Shown here: piece after piece, positions 34,360 through 48,621 of the stretch | Layout of the letters: every line of letters begins with the position of its first letter | Position numbering within the stretch: the first letter of the stretch is position 1 | From: Alisma plantago-aquatica | Taxonomy: Eukaryota > Streptophyta > Magnoliopsida > Alismatales > Alismataceae | Length of the DNA: 64,000 bases | Direction of reading: 5' to 3' | Assembly: GCA_963693085.1 (NCBI GenBank) | Contig: OY856413.1 | Location: 103,242,801-103,306,800 of the forward strand | Program-made: the position numbers and the translations under genes | The notes under the pieces: generated by a model | Database searches by the model: none | Told to the model about the DNA's origin: nothing | What the model saw: only the letters and a program-made list of their open reading frames with translations

Positions 34360-37191
34360 TGTAACATATTGAATTCTGAAATTTTGTCTTTTGAACCTCT
34401 TTTCCATCTTTTCCTTTTATTTCTATCCGTATTGTCCTTTCTATTTAATTAGTGTAATTTATAGTCATTTAGTGAACATTTATTCACTAAATGTACCAAT
34501 ACAAGGGTTTATGCACAAATACCTCAGTGAAAGCTTAATTACCATAATTAAGTGCTATAAACCTTAATCAAACTTTTTGATATGATTTGAAAACATAAAA
34601 TGAGGCTAAGTTTCAAATTTGGTTCGATTTGGATGTTGTTTGTGCAAGTTATGCAATTTTAGGTACATTCTGGACTTTTATGCAATTTACCCAATTGGGA
34701 GGTTTTCTTTACAAATTATCAACTGAATTTTTAATCCTTAGATATTCCCTTACCATTAATGAGATTTTAAACTATTGGAGAACCTAGTTTCAACTTGGTT
34801 TTATGGTATTTCTTTCCAAGGGCATTATAGGGATTACCCTCTTTATCAAGGTGCTCATCTTTAAAAGCTATCAACCAATGAGGTTATTTCTTTCTTGAAA
34901 AACGGTGGGGATGTCCTAGAAGTATCTATGGGCTCTTTGGACCGACTTTTTATATTCATTAAGCCTCTATGAGGTGTCCTCTTTCATGGCCATCAAGCCC
35001 TAGGCTAAAGACACATGAAAAGTCCCTTAAGACACCTCATGCTTCACATCTTTCTATATATAGCCATGTATACCCCTTCCCAACTCACAATTCGAAAACT
35101 CTTGCTCCCCTTTTCTTTCCTCTAGATTAGATAATAGTTCCTTCTGTATTTGGCCACGAAGTTTCTATCCCAAGGTAATAGAGGGAGCCTACCTTGGTGA
35201 AGAAGGCTCCTAGGGCTTCCAAATTTCTCTATTAGGGTTTCTAAAGCTCCTCCTTGGTAATTTTGACCAAAACTAGTAAGTTTCCTCCCTTCCTTCCCTA
35301 TTTTCATATTGTTAGTCTTCCTTACACCTTATTCTAGGTCTTAACCATGACCATACATGGTAAAACTCCACCTAAAACCCTAAAACATCTCATCTCCATG
35401 CTCTTTTGCTAGGGTTTGCACCTCTAAAGTGGAGAAGGTGATCTTTGCTCAAGAAAGGAGATTGGCTTGGAGCAAACAGACCTTATAATCTTGGAATCCT
35501 TTCTTTTTTAACCTTATTACCTTCCTAGAGGCAAGTTTTGTTAACCCCCTTCTCATATATTGCTTAGTATATGCTTAAAACTCATGCTTTTATGTTGAAA
35601 ATCGACGATTTCCATCTCTTTTTACCATGCTCTTCTAAGGTTTTGATTTCTTGTTGTTTTACCTTCTCTAGAAGCTATAGTTTGGTTACTTATGAAACTT
35701 CAAACCTGATATTGGTCGAATGGTGTTTTCTCCCTCTCCCTCTCTCTTTAATTATCTCAAGCGGTTTGATGATGTGGTAATTTCCTATTGGTCAGTATTG
35801 CAAAATTCATATCTTCTAAACCGCTTATCCAAATTTGACAAGTGAATATGTTTTGGAATTTGAAAATTAATCTCTATCTAATAAAAATATTTTCAAGGTC
35901 TTATTTCATGGTTTGACGAAGGGTGATTTTTGTAAAACGAATTTAATGTGTAAAATCCATAAAAATTACATCTTAATCATCATAACTCCAAAATTAACAT
36001 AAATATATGTTTTCTTGATTAGGAAAACCTAATAAGTTTATTGGTGATGTTTTAAGAGTCTAAATCCGAATTTTTCTAAAAAGCTCTAAAAATAGGGTTT
36101 CTATATATTAATGTGCACTATGTACTCTAATACATGTTAATACATTGAAAATAGGCAAATTGGAACTTGGACTCAATTAAAGTGGTGAAAGTTAGTCATT
36201 GATATCAGTAAGAGAGGTATGTGCATTCCTTACACCCTATGTTGGGATAATTGCAGCCCAACCCTATATTTCCCTAATGAGGCTTAAATGAACCCTAAAT
36301 ATTCTATTCTTGAATCCTAATGTTGTTCATGCCTCAAATTTGATTATAATTTCTTCTTTTTGGGTCTTATACCCCTCTGCCATGCTTATTGAATATTATG
36401 ACTACTCTTTCCATGACTACTTTCTCTAGCATGTGGATTTATGTTCTATTTAATTTAAAGTAATGGTACTTATGTACAACTACCCATAGAGGGCATGTAA
36501 ATAATTGCCCTGGGGAATGTCTTATTCTCCCCATAATATTGTAGGTGACTGGGAATGTCTTATTCTCCCCTCACCTAAGGTTAGAGGTCTGGTAGGTGCC
36601 TCAACCCTACTTAGTTAGGTAGGCACAATTATCTTACATGCAAATCCTTTTTGATATAATTGTTAATGACAAGTTTCTTTTGATATATAGCCTCATACTC
36701 TTGTTATCTTTATCTTATGATGAACCCTAGCATGTTCTAATTCACTTTAATTATCTTGTTATCCTAGACTAGTTTTGTGACACATACTTTTCTTCCCTTT
36801 CCCTTTTTGTTGGGTGCCTTCCCAACCACCCAGGTGTTGAGCAAGGTGATGGATAAGACAAGGAAGATCTTAGCTTTTGGCTTGGACTCGGTTGATGTAG
36901 ATGTTACTTGGAGACAAGATTGTAGTAGTCTATACTTCCCTCTATCTAGATCTTGATTGTGTATCTTGATGTAAACCCTAATGGGATAATTTGATGTATT
37001 TTTGTAAACCTTCTATGAAATTGAATATAGTTAGTTATTTTTTTATTCTGCTGCTTTCTAATGGTCTTTTGTATACCAATGTTTAATAAATTTGGAAAAT
37101 TTATGCCCTTTCCATCATACCTCTAATATTGTTTGGAATGGATGTCAATTCTTCACATTTTTAGTAAAGGGGTGATTTCACTCTCCTTACA
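34360..37191 (+). mobile_element. Solo LTR S (2,832 bp) nested in element B
   Basis: It begins TGTAACATATTG and ends CTCTCCTTACA. Flanks CAACC (34355-34359) and CAACC (37192-37196) are an exact 5-bp duplication, and the uninterrupted site GTCAATCAACCCTTTAATT is present in the other B LTR at about 27029-27047. There is no PBS or internal region, so the two LTRs of the original element recombined to one. A plus-strand TATA box at 35054, a GC-richer leader, a donor GTAAGTTT at 35276 and a strong pyrimidine-tract CAG/GTG acceptor at 36833 give the orientation. Open frames inside are short and unconvincing. Confidence 0.95.
35054..35063 (+). promoter_or_regulatory. TATA box of solo LTR S
   Basis: CTATATATAG in a CATCTTTCTATATATAGCC context, followed by a pyrimidine-rich ACCCCTTCCC leader. 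Confidence 0.65.
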
Positions 37192-37427
37192 CAACCCTTT
37201 AATTAAATACATTCAATTAGGGTTGGCATAGTGTATTGAAATATTGCTTACTTAAGCTTCATGGATTAACTCATCTAGGGTTACCAATTACTTAGTACCT
37301 TAAAGGTACAACCCTAGTGATTATCTTTGAGATAAATCAGTAACAGCCATAGGGTTATTTTATATTTCATCACCTTAGGTTTCCAATTGACTTAATCACA
37401 TTGAAACATCCCAAACGTTCTTGATCA

Positions 37428-38258
37428 TTGATGCTCCAAACGGTTTGCAACCATTTAAGCAAAACAATAACGAAACCGTATGGACAATTATACTTGAAAC
37501 CACTTGGGTCTCCAAACAGTTTGAGACTGTTTGGTCTCAAACGGTCTTGAGACCATTTGATCCCAAATGGTCTTGCGACTGTTTGGACTCAAACGGTCTT
37601 AAGACAATTTGGTCCAAACTCTCTCAAAACTGAATGGACCAAAAAGGTCTTCCATCACTTTATAAATTCAGGTTTTCAATCATTAAACCATCTATCAATT
37701 GAACCACTGATTTATTCTTAAATTGAACCATTGAATCACCCTTCAATTAGACCTTCAATTAGGGTTTTGATCCCAATTGAACTTGGGTTTATAATCAAGA
37801 AGCCATCAATTAGGGTTTGCATCATTGAATCGATCATCAATTTAGCTATTGATTGTATTTCAATTTGGTATCACTGGAGCTTCAACCATCCAATCATACT
37901 TCATAATAGACTTCCAAACGGTCTTGGTTGACCTCCAAACGGTCTTGAGACCATTTGGGTGACCTCCAAATGGTCTTGAGGCCGTTTGGGTTAGTCAACC
38001 CAAAGATTAAATCAATCAATTTAGAATTTCAGCACTCAACCCGATTAGGGTTTCTAATTGGAGGATTTTCCATATATTGAATTAATCAATTGGATCCATT
38101 AGATCATCATCCAACATTTACTAGGGTTCTGACCTCAAACGGTCAACCCATCCAAATGGTTTGGGATCCAAACCTCCAAATGGTTTGCAAACCGTTTGGT
38201 CTCCAAACAGTTTGGTGAAACCGTTTGGACCAAGGTCTTAAAACCATTTACAATAAAT
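37428..38258. repeat. Palindromic AAACGGTCTTGAGACCGTTT motifs in the B 5' LTR
   Basis: Sister of 27278-28085. Many half-sites are mutated at the CG (CAAATGGT), consistent with methylated cytosine loss. Confidence 0.85.
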
Positions 38259-39653
38259 ATTTGTTTGAATGTGTGCCTAGAATGATGTCATCATCATCTA
38301 CCTTCGTCATTCAAAAGCTAATGTCGTTTTCATGGTAATTACATCAATGGATCAAGGGAATTTCGAGTAGAACAAAATGATCAACAATTAATGGAGAATT
38401 GAATGCAATAACAACATTTAAGGGTTTAAGTTATATAACCCCCCTCCAAAGGAGCTTAAAAGCTCCAAGCTCCACGTATTTAATGGTGGAAGAAGCTTTC
38501 TCAACTATCCCAAGCTCGTCCTCAAGCTTTTGAGTGAAAAGAAATGGCTAGGATAGAAGATTGCATGGAGAAAAGAAGAAATCCATCATTTATTTTTTAT
38601 TTCCACCATGAAATCATGGTGAAATAAGGTCAAGAATCTTACCAACAGGTTGGGGGTCGTCCTCCTATTTCTCCAAGCTCCCTTGGTCGTTTTGCAAGCA
38701 AAGAGTGAAAGTGGATTCGAAATTCCCCTTTCAAGCTATGGATAAATGAGGTTATACGCATTTTTATTAAATTCATTTCAAGAGAGAGAAAGTAGGGGAT
38801 TACTCCTCCATTTCCTTGTCAGATTTTCCCCCTTCTCTTCCTTAGATACGAGGCTATCTTCCTTGACTCTTATTCCTATCAATTATCCATGATTTAAAGA
38901 AAAGCAAATTAAGCACCTTAAATCATATTATAATAATATCCATAAGTGAGTGGATATTTCTTTTTCTTTTAATAATGTGAGTGAGTTATCCACTTACTTT
39001 GGATATCTTCGTGCCTTTGCAAGGCACATGGTCGTACATTCTTTTCCAAAATCATCCCTCACCTTTTGTTTTAATGTCTCTTCAATTGATATATTTATTT
39101 TTTTGCATTAAATTGAAATAAAGTTCCAATTATGCTTAAATCTTGATTATTTTAATATCAAGATTCTCTTTCCTCCAAAGTGATTCGAATGAGGTGCCCC
39201 TATCATTTTCTTTCCTCTACATGATTCCAAGAATAATTAGGGATCCTCTAAGAGTGATATTTTTCATATTGAACCCTAGGTTTTGGGTAAATTGCACATT
39301 ACACCAAAACTAGGTTTTAATGCACAAACATTGCTCTATGAGCTCTTTCTTGGTACTCAGGCTACTACAAGCCATACTACTGCATCATTTTCATCCTTAT
39401 GATGCTTCAACACTTGAGGAACATCTTATCATGTAACATTTGCAATTTAACCCCTCAACTTGGGTAATTTGCACTTTAGTCCAAAACAGGCAAAACATTA
39501 TTTCAACATTGTTCAAAACGGACTAAAATTGAAACAAAAGTTCCTCTTGAGCCTTAATTACTTTCCAAGAAATAAGATCAAGAATATAATTAACTTTATT
39601 AAGAAAAACACCTAGGGTTAAGGAATAACCCAGGTCAGGGATGTTACATAACC

Positions 39654-41021
39654 CATCTATTCCAAACACACTAAAAGAGAATGATGGAATAGGTGTAAAT
39701 TTGTCATTTCTCAGATAATGTTATTCAAAAAGATCAAAATGTAGTAGAGGAATAATATTTCATGACTATATTCAATTTATCAAGGTTACATAGTATTCTC
39801 CTCATTTGGGATTTAGATAAAAGTAACAACATCAGGATCACAGTAGAGGGATATCCAAACTATCTCAAGTCTATCTTCAAAGCATTAGCTCCGCAAGCCA
39901 AGTCCATGTCTGCATGTCATGTCCTTCAAGTCCTTCACATAGAGGTTGGAAGCATACCCCACAAAAGAAGACAAAATGGATATTGTCAGCATAAAATTTG
40001 GTATGTGCATATTAATCGGGGATTGAGCAACATTAGGAAAAAAGACATCAAATATAATAAAACTTCCCATAGAAGAGACAAGTATTATCCAAGTGCATAT
40101 AAAAAAGAAGGAATTTTAATAAAATGATAATGAAGAACAAGAGATTTCTTGCCTTAAACAATGTCACACTAAATTATCACAATCATAAACAGTGCATGTA
40201 AAAAACATAGACTAAAGTTATTTCACGCAAGGCATGCGGCAACATATGAGCAATGCATCCATTTCTTTTACATGTTATAATACTAGAATAGTATAAATAT
40301 GTTGGAAGGAAATGACACATCTACCAAGAATATGGGGTGAGAAGGAACATACACACATCTGATCTGAGAAAGATTGGATACACGTCTACTCTAATAATTT
40401 TACTTGCAAGAGTTATCACCTCTTCATTGTCAAGTGTGGGAATTTACACATCCACATAAAAATCCACATATGTCACTTTATAGTAGTAGTCTCGACGTGA
40501 TGCATAACAAAAGTGTAAACTATGAGGGATGAAATCATCCATAGAATATCAGATGGGCTTAGAGGACCCATAGAAGAAGATCCATCAGTTTTATTGATTA
40601 AAGATATCCATTAGCAAAAGGCATCTTTCGGATAAGTACAATTCAATGAGATAATATCACTAAGAAGATCAGGGTTTTCAAGTGCCAATTATACCATGAG
40701 TAAGAAATACAAGTCAAATGCTCAATCTAGAATTTAGGAGATGCATCATACATCAAGATAAAGAGAATTTAGGTTAATTTCTCAATTTGAATAAGGGCAT
40801 GCACATACCTCTAGATGTGAGTCAACTTGACTAAACCCAAATTTTAGATCCAAGTTAGAGTTCCAAAGTTTGTAACATTGGTGGTTGGGAAAAGATCATC
40901 ATGAGATTACAAGTCTTTGATGGCTCATCCAAGGGTATTTAATAGGAGGATAAGGGAGAAGGTTAGGATCCATGTCATATAGGTCAAGTGATTTCTATGT
41001 CTATGAAGGCCAGGGAGAAGG

Positions 41022-41024
<3 letters not shown>
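39654..41024. other. Unassigned low-copy DNA
   Basis: AT-rich, no domain recognised. A 121-codon frame at 39762-40127 has no recognisable motif, and stops in other frames do not support an exon. No repeat shared with the rest of the window was seen. Confidence 0.4.

Positions 41025-41112
<88 letters not shown>
41025..41112. repeat. (TA)n followed by (GA)n microsatellite
   Basis: About 31 TA units to 41086, then about 13 GA units running into the left end of the first small transposon. Confidence 0.95.
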
Positions 41113-41119
<7 letters not shown>

Positions 41120-41505
41120 GCTAGAATACACTCGAGTGTACGGATCGCACGAATACACTCAAGTGTGTTTGCATATCAAGACTATTTTTTGCAAAATGTA
41201 AACCATTGATCTTCACCGTCATACTATAACTAGGCTACATACAAATTTTGAGCCCATTTGGATGAGTGTAAGTCACCCATCCAAGGGCAAAAAAATCGAC
41301 GTGCGAAACTAATTTGAAATGCATAACTTTTGCGGTCTTCATAACGTGAGCTATACATATCCAAATGTGCTCAAATTATGTGTATGAGTTGTATACAAGA
41401 TTTTTAATAAGATCAAAGGATTAGATTTTCAAAAAAAATATTACATCATGAAAAACTACTTGAGTGTATCCCACTCCGGATACACTCGAGTGTATTCTAG
41501 CCTGA

Positions 41506-41508
<3 letters not shown>
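41113..41508 (+). mobile_element. Small inverted-repeat transposon, copy 1 (396 bp)
   Basis: The ends are GAGTCAGGCTAGAATACACT and its inverse, with an internal palindrome ACACTCGAGTGT near each tip. There is no coding frame. It is bordered by GA/TA microsatellite on both sides. The superfamily is not certain: TA flanks suggest a Tc1/mariner-type 2-bp duplication, but the end sequence is not the Stowaway CTCCCTCC. Confidence 0.85.

Positions 41509-41564
<56 letters not shown>
41509..41564. repeat. (TA)n between the two small transposons
   Basis: About 27 TA units separate two inverted transposon copies. Confidence 0.95.
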
Positions 41565-42232
<668 letters not shown>

Positions 42233-43786
42233 AAAAGTATTTCAATCGGGTAGCAAGAAACTTATCTACTTTTATTTACTAGGAAATATATGTATTGTAT
42301 ATTGTAAAAGGAAAAAAGTTAAGCAGTCATAAACACATAACAAGAAAGAATAAATATAGAAGGAAAAAAAGTCACTCCCCTTTTCTTTATTTATGTCAAT
42401 GTTATTTAATATATTTCCTTTTTTCCAACAACTTGGTCACAAAAATATTGACTACTACATCTATAGTAAAAAAAATCTTTTAAATATCTCATTCTATAAT
42501 TTTTTACTCAATGTAAAGTTGTGTAATAATTTAGTGTACAATTGTATAGTATATATTTATTGAGTTCTTTTTCCATCATTCCAAATATCTACCTCTTACA
42601 TACACTTAATTATCCCATTACAAAAATGATTTTCTCACAAGTTTTTTTTCTTACATTAGAGTCATTGAAAACATGTATCACAATTTTATTCCAACAAAAG
42701 GCATGTATTTAATCAATAATAAGTTAGTTTCAAATTTATAAATTTTAGGCAATGATATATATCATTAATATATGTCAAATTAATTATTTATAGAATAGAT
42801 AGGTGCTAATAAATTTTTATGCCCAAAACTAATTATTATAGACACGTGATTTTCATATCAAAAAAGTGAAAGCATAATCCATTCAAACTATTTTTTTTCT
42901 TGTCATTACCAATTATAGGAGGTAATAGGGAGGCTTACTAAGAAAATAATTTAGTGAATATTATTATTATTTATTATTTGTATTAAGTAATTGATTATTT
43001 AAATTTGGGTATGTTTAATTGTTTCCAACAAACTATATAATCGAGTTAAAATATTTGTTTCTTTTATGATATGTTAACATGATTTTTTCATTTATTTATT
43101 GCTTTTGAATATTAAGTTGTGAGAACTAATTATTTAAAGTGTGTTCTAATGTATTAATATATGTTGTGTGTTTCATATTGTTGTAATTAACACATATTAT
43201 GTTTTGAAAGTAAATCCATTTTGAGATTTCCCACTATAATAATTCTCCATAGAATTAACATGTATGTACAACATTATATCACTTTATGTTATGCCACGAT
43301 CTTATTTACTACAACTTCATCTAAATTATATATGCATAATCGATACAAATTGGTTTATGCTATTTATTGAATATATTAGGTGTTTAATTTAATATTTTTG
43401 GTTTTATCTTACCTTTTCTTTTCATAATCAAATGAGGATATATAGTTATGGTTATTCATATAAGGTGAAACTTGGAACCCAAGCTAATTGGGACCAAACA
43501 AACACAATTTTCACATTAGATTTTGATTGAAATTTCATTTTAGGGATTCTATTACAATTAGAGTTTTTGGCTAATCACCATTATAGTATTACAACACTAT
43601 GTTGTTACCATCATTATTTATTATTTAGAGTCTCATTGTTATCTAAAGAGTTATCTCATATTATTAAGTACAAATTTGCATACTTTACTCATTTAACATA
43701 TTTATTCCATTAATTACTCTCTTATTTAGATGATTGCACATAAAAATTCTAATTGCTATTCTAGTACATATTTGAAGTACATTATC
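42233..43786. other. AT-rich intergenic DNA
   Basis: No open frame, repeat or RNA gene was recognised. It ends with TTATC (43782-43786), the left target duplication of element C. Confidence 0.5.
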
Positions 43787-46479
43787 TGTGAGAACTTGTT
43801 ACACTAAATGACATTACTCAAAACATAAAACACAATCGATCACTAATTAATCACATACCCAAAAATATGGGTAAATTAAAACTGATTTCAACGTCAGCAC
43901 CTGCTCAGAAACATTTACGTAAGATCCCAACATCTTTCTTATATCCATACTATGCCAAGAATTTGATACAAATTGTTCTATCATCTTAGCCACAACATAT
44001 ATACACATGAGAACAATATTCATATATGCCACACAAACAAGCATGAATATGCTAACAAAAGTTCAATTCATTTGAAACACCATATACAAACTTTTCTTGC
44101 CCAGACCTGAGAGTACAAGGATGACTCTAGGACACACTAGACATCTAATTAACTTTCTCAAACATTCATTACTATAGCTCCTCTTTTCTGCCACATGTTT
44201 TTTCGTCACTTCCGATTACTTAAATAAAATGTGGTGAACCACAAGGGTGTGAATCATTTCCCAACAAAAGATATGACCCCCAACAATGTTTATTGATTAC
44301 AACATTTTTAAGTAATTAAATAGTTAAGCAGTTTAATAATATATAACAAATAAGATCAGTAGTACTGATCATTGACAAAATACATAAAGGAGCAGATAAT
44401 AACTATCATCATTAGCCAGACTATCATCCTTTATCTTGTTGACAATATAAGTAATTCAGTAGCATATGCATATCTAGCATCATGAGCAAGTCTAGTAACG
44501 TACCATAGCTAACAACATGAGCATGTCTAATTGGTTGAACATATCAACATCATAAGAAGAGCTAAAAAGATAAGCACAACTATCTGGATAAGCATCATTA
44601 GCAGTATATGCATCTCTAGTTACAAAGGCATGACTAGCATGCTAAACATAACTGACAACATGAGATAGCTAGCATCATGATTATAATCAGTACTAGCAGT
44701 ATAGTTATCAACACAAGCATAGCTACTATATGTACGCATCTACAATATTAAGCATATCCACAACATAAGTATATTTACTATCTCTTAATTGTAGTAAGCA
44801 ACATCTTTATGTAAAGATAACAAACAAGGGTTATCATCCAATGTGAATCGTCATGTATAACTCTAAACAAATACGTTACACTGCTGTATTACATCTTTTA
44901 TTACGTCCTGGGGAATTTGAATTGTACCATTCAAAGTTCAACTGACCCCTGCAAAGGGCTATTCGGTTCCATACAAGATCTAGGAGTGTTGGTATCCTAA
45001 GATCTCTTCCCATCGGTCAGTATGAGTAAAAGGCAGTGACATATCAGTCAGCTACCACCACAGTGACATATAGTCCTGTAACTAGCCCACCTTGGTACAA
45101 GTCACGGCGCTAGAATCAAGGGTATTCAAACCCAATCACTGAGGTACAACTGTAGTTTTCCTCTAATCACATCATGTTATAATCACCGAGACACGGCCAC
45201 AGTCATTCTCAATCACATCAGATGTATGAGGCATGACCATAGACAACCTCCACAATCTGCATCGTGTATGACAAGGATATATGCTCATCATGCCATCCCC
45301 ACATATTCAACAATATGCGCTTTGATTTTTCCTTAGGAATACTCATTTCACCATCCAGCAAGTTTTGAAACTAAAAATGGTTCTACGGCTCAGGGCACTA
45401 CATGATTAGAGTTGCACTTGATTAGTTATGCCAATTGGGTGAATTAAGGCTGCATCATACAAGTGGACATACAAACCCTAATTCACTTCTAGCAAGCATA
45501 TAAATATCACAACTTTGAAAAGATATAAAACGTATGAAACAAAATTTCTCATCTCATTATCACATAGTACTATTCACTTGCCATTCATGAGACCACACTA
45601 GTCATCATACTATCACAAGATATAAATCATTTTCACAATATCACAGGGTATCAACCCTTATCAACATAAGAGGATTACACCTCATTCAGAGCTCAACATT
45701 GCCCAAAGGTCATTAAGACCATCATACTATTGCTTATAAGATCATCATTATCTTTGCATGCCTTATAACAAGGCTCAACAACATCACTTACATATAATAC
45801 ACTAGATCAGCACAATATTTCATAAATGAGCTAGGAGATATTCATAAATAATCATAGCAGGGTTATATTAACATTAAGAACATTACATCATTACATCAAC
45901 ATGCAAGGAATCTAGATATGATTAATATTCATCATATTCATAATGCATATGTTTAGCATAAGAAAGTATCAACCATGTTGCTATGATAACCACAATTAAC
46001 ACATTAAGGTTATGATCATGTTAAGGAGGTTATTCCACCATCATTCCATTATATAAGAATGTTAAACATGAATACTCATATTTATATATTTGCATTATAC
46101 TTAGGTTCAACATGATAAATTATATCAATGTTACTAATCAACACTTATACCCAAACCCTAACTCATGGCATCCCCATTGGATCATGAATGCATAAGGAGA
46201 AGCATCACCATCACATTCCATACTATTCTCAAGTATGAACCCACACATAAATCAAGGTGTAACCATTGGGTTATAGAATACTAGGGTTTCAACAACATTA
46301 AAATAGTACTTCATGATTGTATTAGTCATTCAAGGACTATTCATACCCATATACCATCATTTAGTTATATTAAAGCTAGGTATAACAAGCTATACCTCAT
46401 TAGGGTTACATATCAACACAATATGATTATCATCCCTTCTATTGATATGAGTGAATAGGTAAGAATACCTTATTAAGGG

Positions 46480-47345
46480 TAACCCACCATTTGTTCCATC
46501 ATCATTCAACCCATATCACCATACCACAATGTCACCCAAACCATTGGATGTTTAAAGGTACGACCATTGGTTGCTTACATAAGTAAACACCTTGGATAAA
46601 CCACCAATGAAGTCCTTGATTTGTGCTCTAGAAAGAGTCACCATATAACCCAAGACATCCCTTGATTAACAACACAAAAAGTACCATTGATAGTAGGCTA
46701 AAACCCACAATCAATTGTTCATTTAAAACAAGCCATCCATTATCAACAAGTAAGCTCCTTAAGTTGATCATATAAAGGAAACCATCTAAATCACATTATT
46801 AGGACCAACATATTACATTAGCCATCATTCCACTTTATTGGAGGAATAAACATTAGATCTTGACCATTGGGTCAAGTTCATATGTTAAAACCATCAATTA
46901 CAGTATAGGTCCGACCATTGCATCAAGTTACCCAAGAAACCATTGGTCTAAGGCTTAATTTATGCTACAACTATATGGTTAACTCACCATAGGTTTCGGA
47001 TACCTGATCCACCATAATTAGTGACCATTTAGTCACCATAGGTTGTTATATCAGCACTATATTCATTAATCACCATCGAATATCAAGCTAATGTCACCAT
47101 TGATTGATAGCATCATTAGGGTACTTAGTTGTTGATCATTAAGATTCTAATTAATCTAAAATATGACCTAAGGGATGAATGTTAGTTAACACCCTTGGTC
47201 ACCATAATCAGTTGTCATGAAGACAACACCATTGTTTGTTGCAATGGTACCACCAATGGGTCATGTGTTTATAGAATAAATCAGCTTAAAACCCTAAAAT
47301 TGACCATTGGTTGATAGGTGCTTAGCACCATAGGTTGTCAAACCA
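46480..47345 (-). repeat. Dispersed ACCATTGG/ACCATAGGTT motif cluster
   Basis: More than fifteen loosely spaced ACCATTGG or ACCAT(A/T)GGTT boxes, about every 30-80 bp. The equivalent cluster in the 5' LTR is at 53680-54540. Confidence 0.65.
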
Positions 47346-47746
47346 ACCTGACCCAAGTCATATTATACCTTAGGAATAACGTACACATGATCACAGGTTC
47401 ATCTATAACTGAAATCATAATAGGGTACATTATAAAAATTGAAATCCAATTCAAGCATAGCCTTTTAGTGCATTGATCATCATTTTCAAGAAAGAACATG
47501 ATCTAGAAAGCTTATGGAAAGCAATAAACGTGGAGCAAGTTATAAAACTTACCTCTAATGAGAAGATGAAATCCCAAACAGAAGAAAACTCAAGCGGGTA
47601 GGGTAGGAAATCCAATCATAAGTTGTAAACTCGTCCATCTAGCACCTTTCTTCATCAAATGAGCAAACCCTAAGCATAAGGAGCAAGAAAGGTAGGGTTT
47701 TAGAGCTTTAGATAAATTTCTACCATGGAAAAGCAAGGTTTCGACC

Positions 47747-47861
47747 TGTAGAAAGGTAGGAGGAAGGATAACAAAGAAATAAATGGAGGGAACAAGGGGA
47801 TTCTGTAGAAAGTTAGGAGGAAGGATAACAAAGAAATAAATGGAGGGAACAAGAAGATTCT
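47747..47861 (-). repeat. 57-bp tandem duplication in the C leader
   Basis: Two units begin TGTAGAAAGGTAGGAGG and TGTAGAAAGTTAGGAGG. The same duplication is at 54932-55046, so it predates insertion. Confidence 0.9.
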
Positions 47862-48621
47862 TACTCTTTTAGGTCAAGATCACTAGAAGGAAGCTTTTTA
47901 AGCCCAAAAAGGAAATCAATTGCAACCCTAGATTCTTTTTCTAAGAAGATCCCCACTTTCTTCTTCCTTGGACAGGAAAATTCGCAGCAGCACAGAGGGA
48001 GAACGAGGTTGGGAGAAGGAGGGAAGTGGTGGAGAACAAATGGCTTGTTTTGGTTCTTAGGTATAAGTATATGAAACTTTAAGATAAAGAAAAAGAAAAA
48101 GTTGAAGTTTTAGTATCTTTCCAAGTGTTCACGGCCTTAAACCATTAAAAATATACTATCACACACACAATTAGATATACCACCGTCCATATATATATGC
48201 TTATCCCTTATTTCTTGAATTTCCAAACAAAACAAATAATCCATTAGTTGATAGCTATTAAAGGTAGATCATCCATGAAGGGGTAAATCCTAAAATACCC
48301 GTGAGGAAAACACCTTCAAACCAAGGTTTTAATAGGTGCCCCATGGATCAAAAAGCTCAATTATGATTAGGAAATATCCAAGGAACATAATGCAAGTGAT
48401 AAATTGCAAATAAATCCTCTCAATTGGGTAAATTGCAGAAAAGTCCAAAATGTGCGTAAAATTACTTAACTTGTTCAAACAGTGTCCAAATTGGACCAAA
48501 TTTGAAACTTAAGCTTGTATTATGATTTCAAAGCATATAAAAAGGTTATATTAGGTTTGTAATAATTAAATTATGATAATTAGTCTTATTCAACTCGTTA
48601 AGCAAGTTTAGGGGCCTTATA

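Larger units (their letters stand above)
24062..39648 (-). mobile_element. Element B: LTR retrotransposon with giant LTRs and gag only
   Basis: The outer flanks TAACC (24057-24061) and TAACC (39649-39653) are identical, so both ends are original. On the minus strand: 5' LTR 39648-31470, PBS 31464-31453, gag, about 0.9 kb of non-coding DNA, purine tract, 3' LTR 29477-24062. LTRs are about 5.4 kb, the internal part 1,992 bp. No protease, RT or integrase is visible, so it is non-autonomous, similar to the LARD class but with gag kept. LTR sequence is over four fifths of the element. LTR tip and gag similarity to A suggest mobilisation by an A-like relative. Confidence 0.92.
31470..39648 (-). repeat. 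Element B 5' LTR, interrupted by solo LTR S
   Basis: 8,179 bp including S and its duplicated target; 5,342 bp without. Plus-strand ends are TGTAATGAC and GGATGTTACA. A donor-like TGTTG/GTAAGATT starts at 38642 and an acceptor T-tract TTTTTTAG/GTGG ends at 31922, 452 bp before the LTR end. Confidence 0.92.
43787..48621 (-). repeat. Element C 3' LTR
   Basis: 4,835 bp, plus-strand ends TGTGAGAAC and GGCCTTATA (terminal CA mutated to TA). Donor-like AG/GTAAGTTT at 47552; the acceptor T-tract near 44220 is disrupted to TTTATTTAAG. Confidence 0.92.

Noticed and set aside
39762..40127. Possible host gene exon (121-codon frame)
   Set aside because: No recognisable motif, AT-rich composition like the surroundings, no supporting splice pattern.
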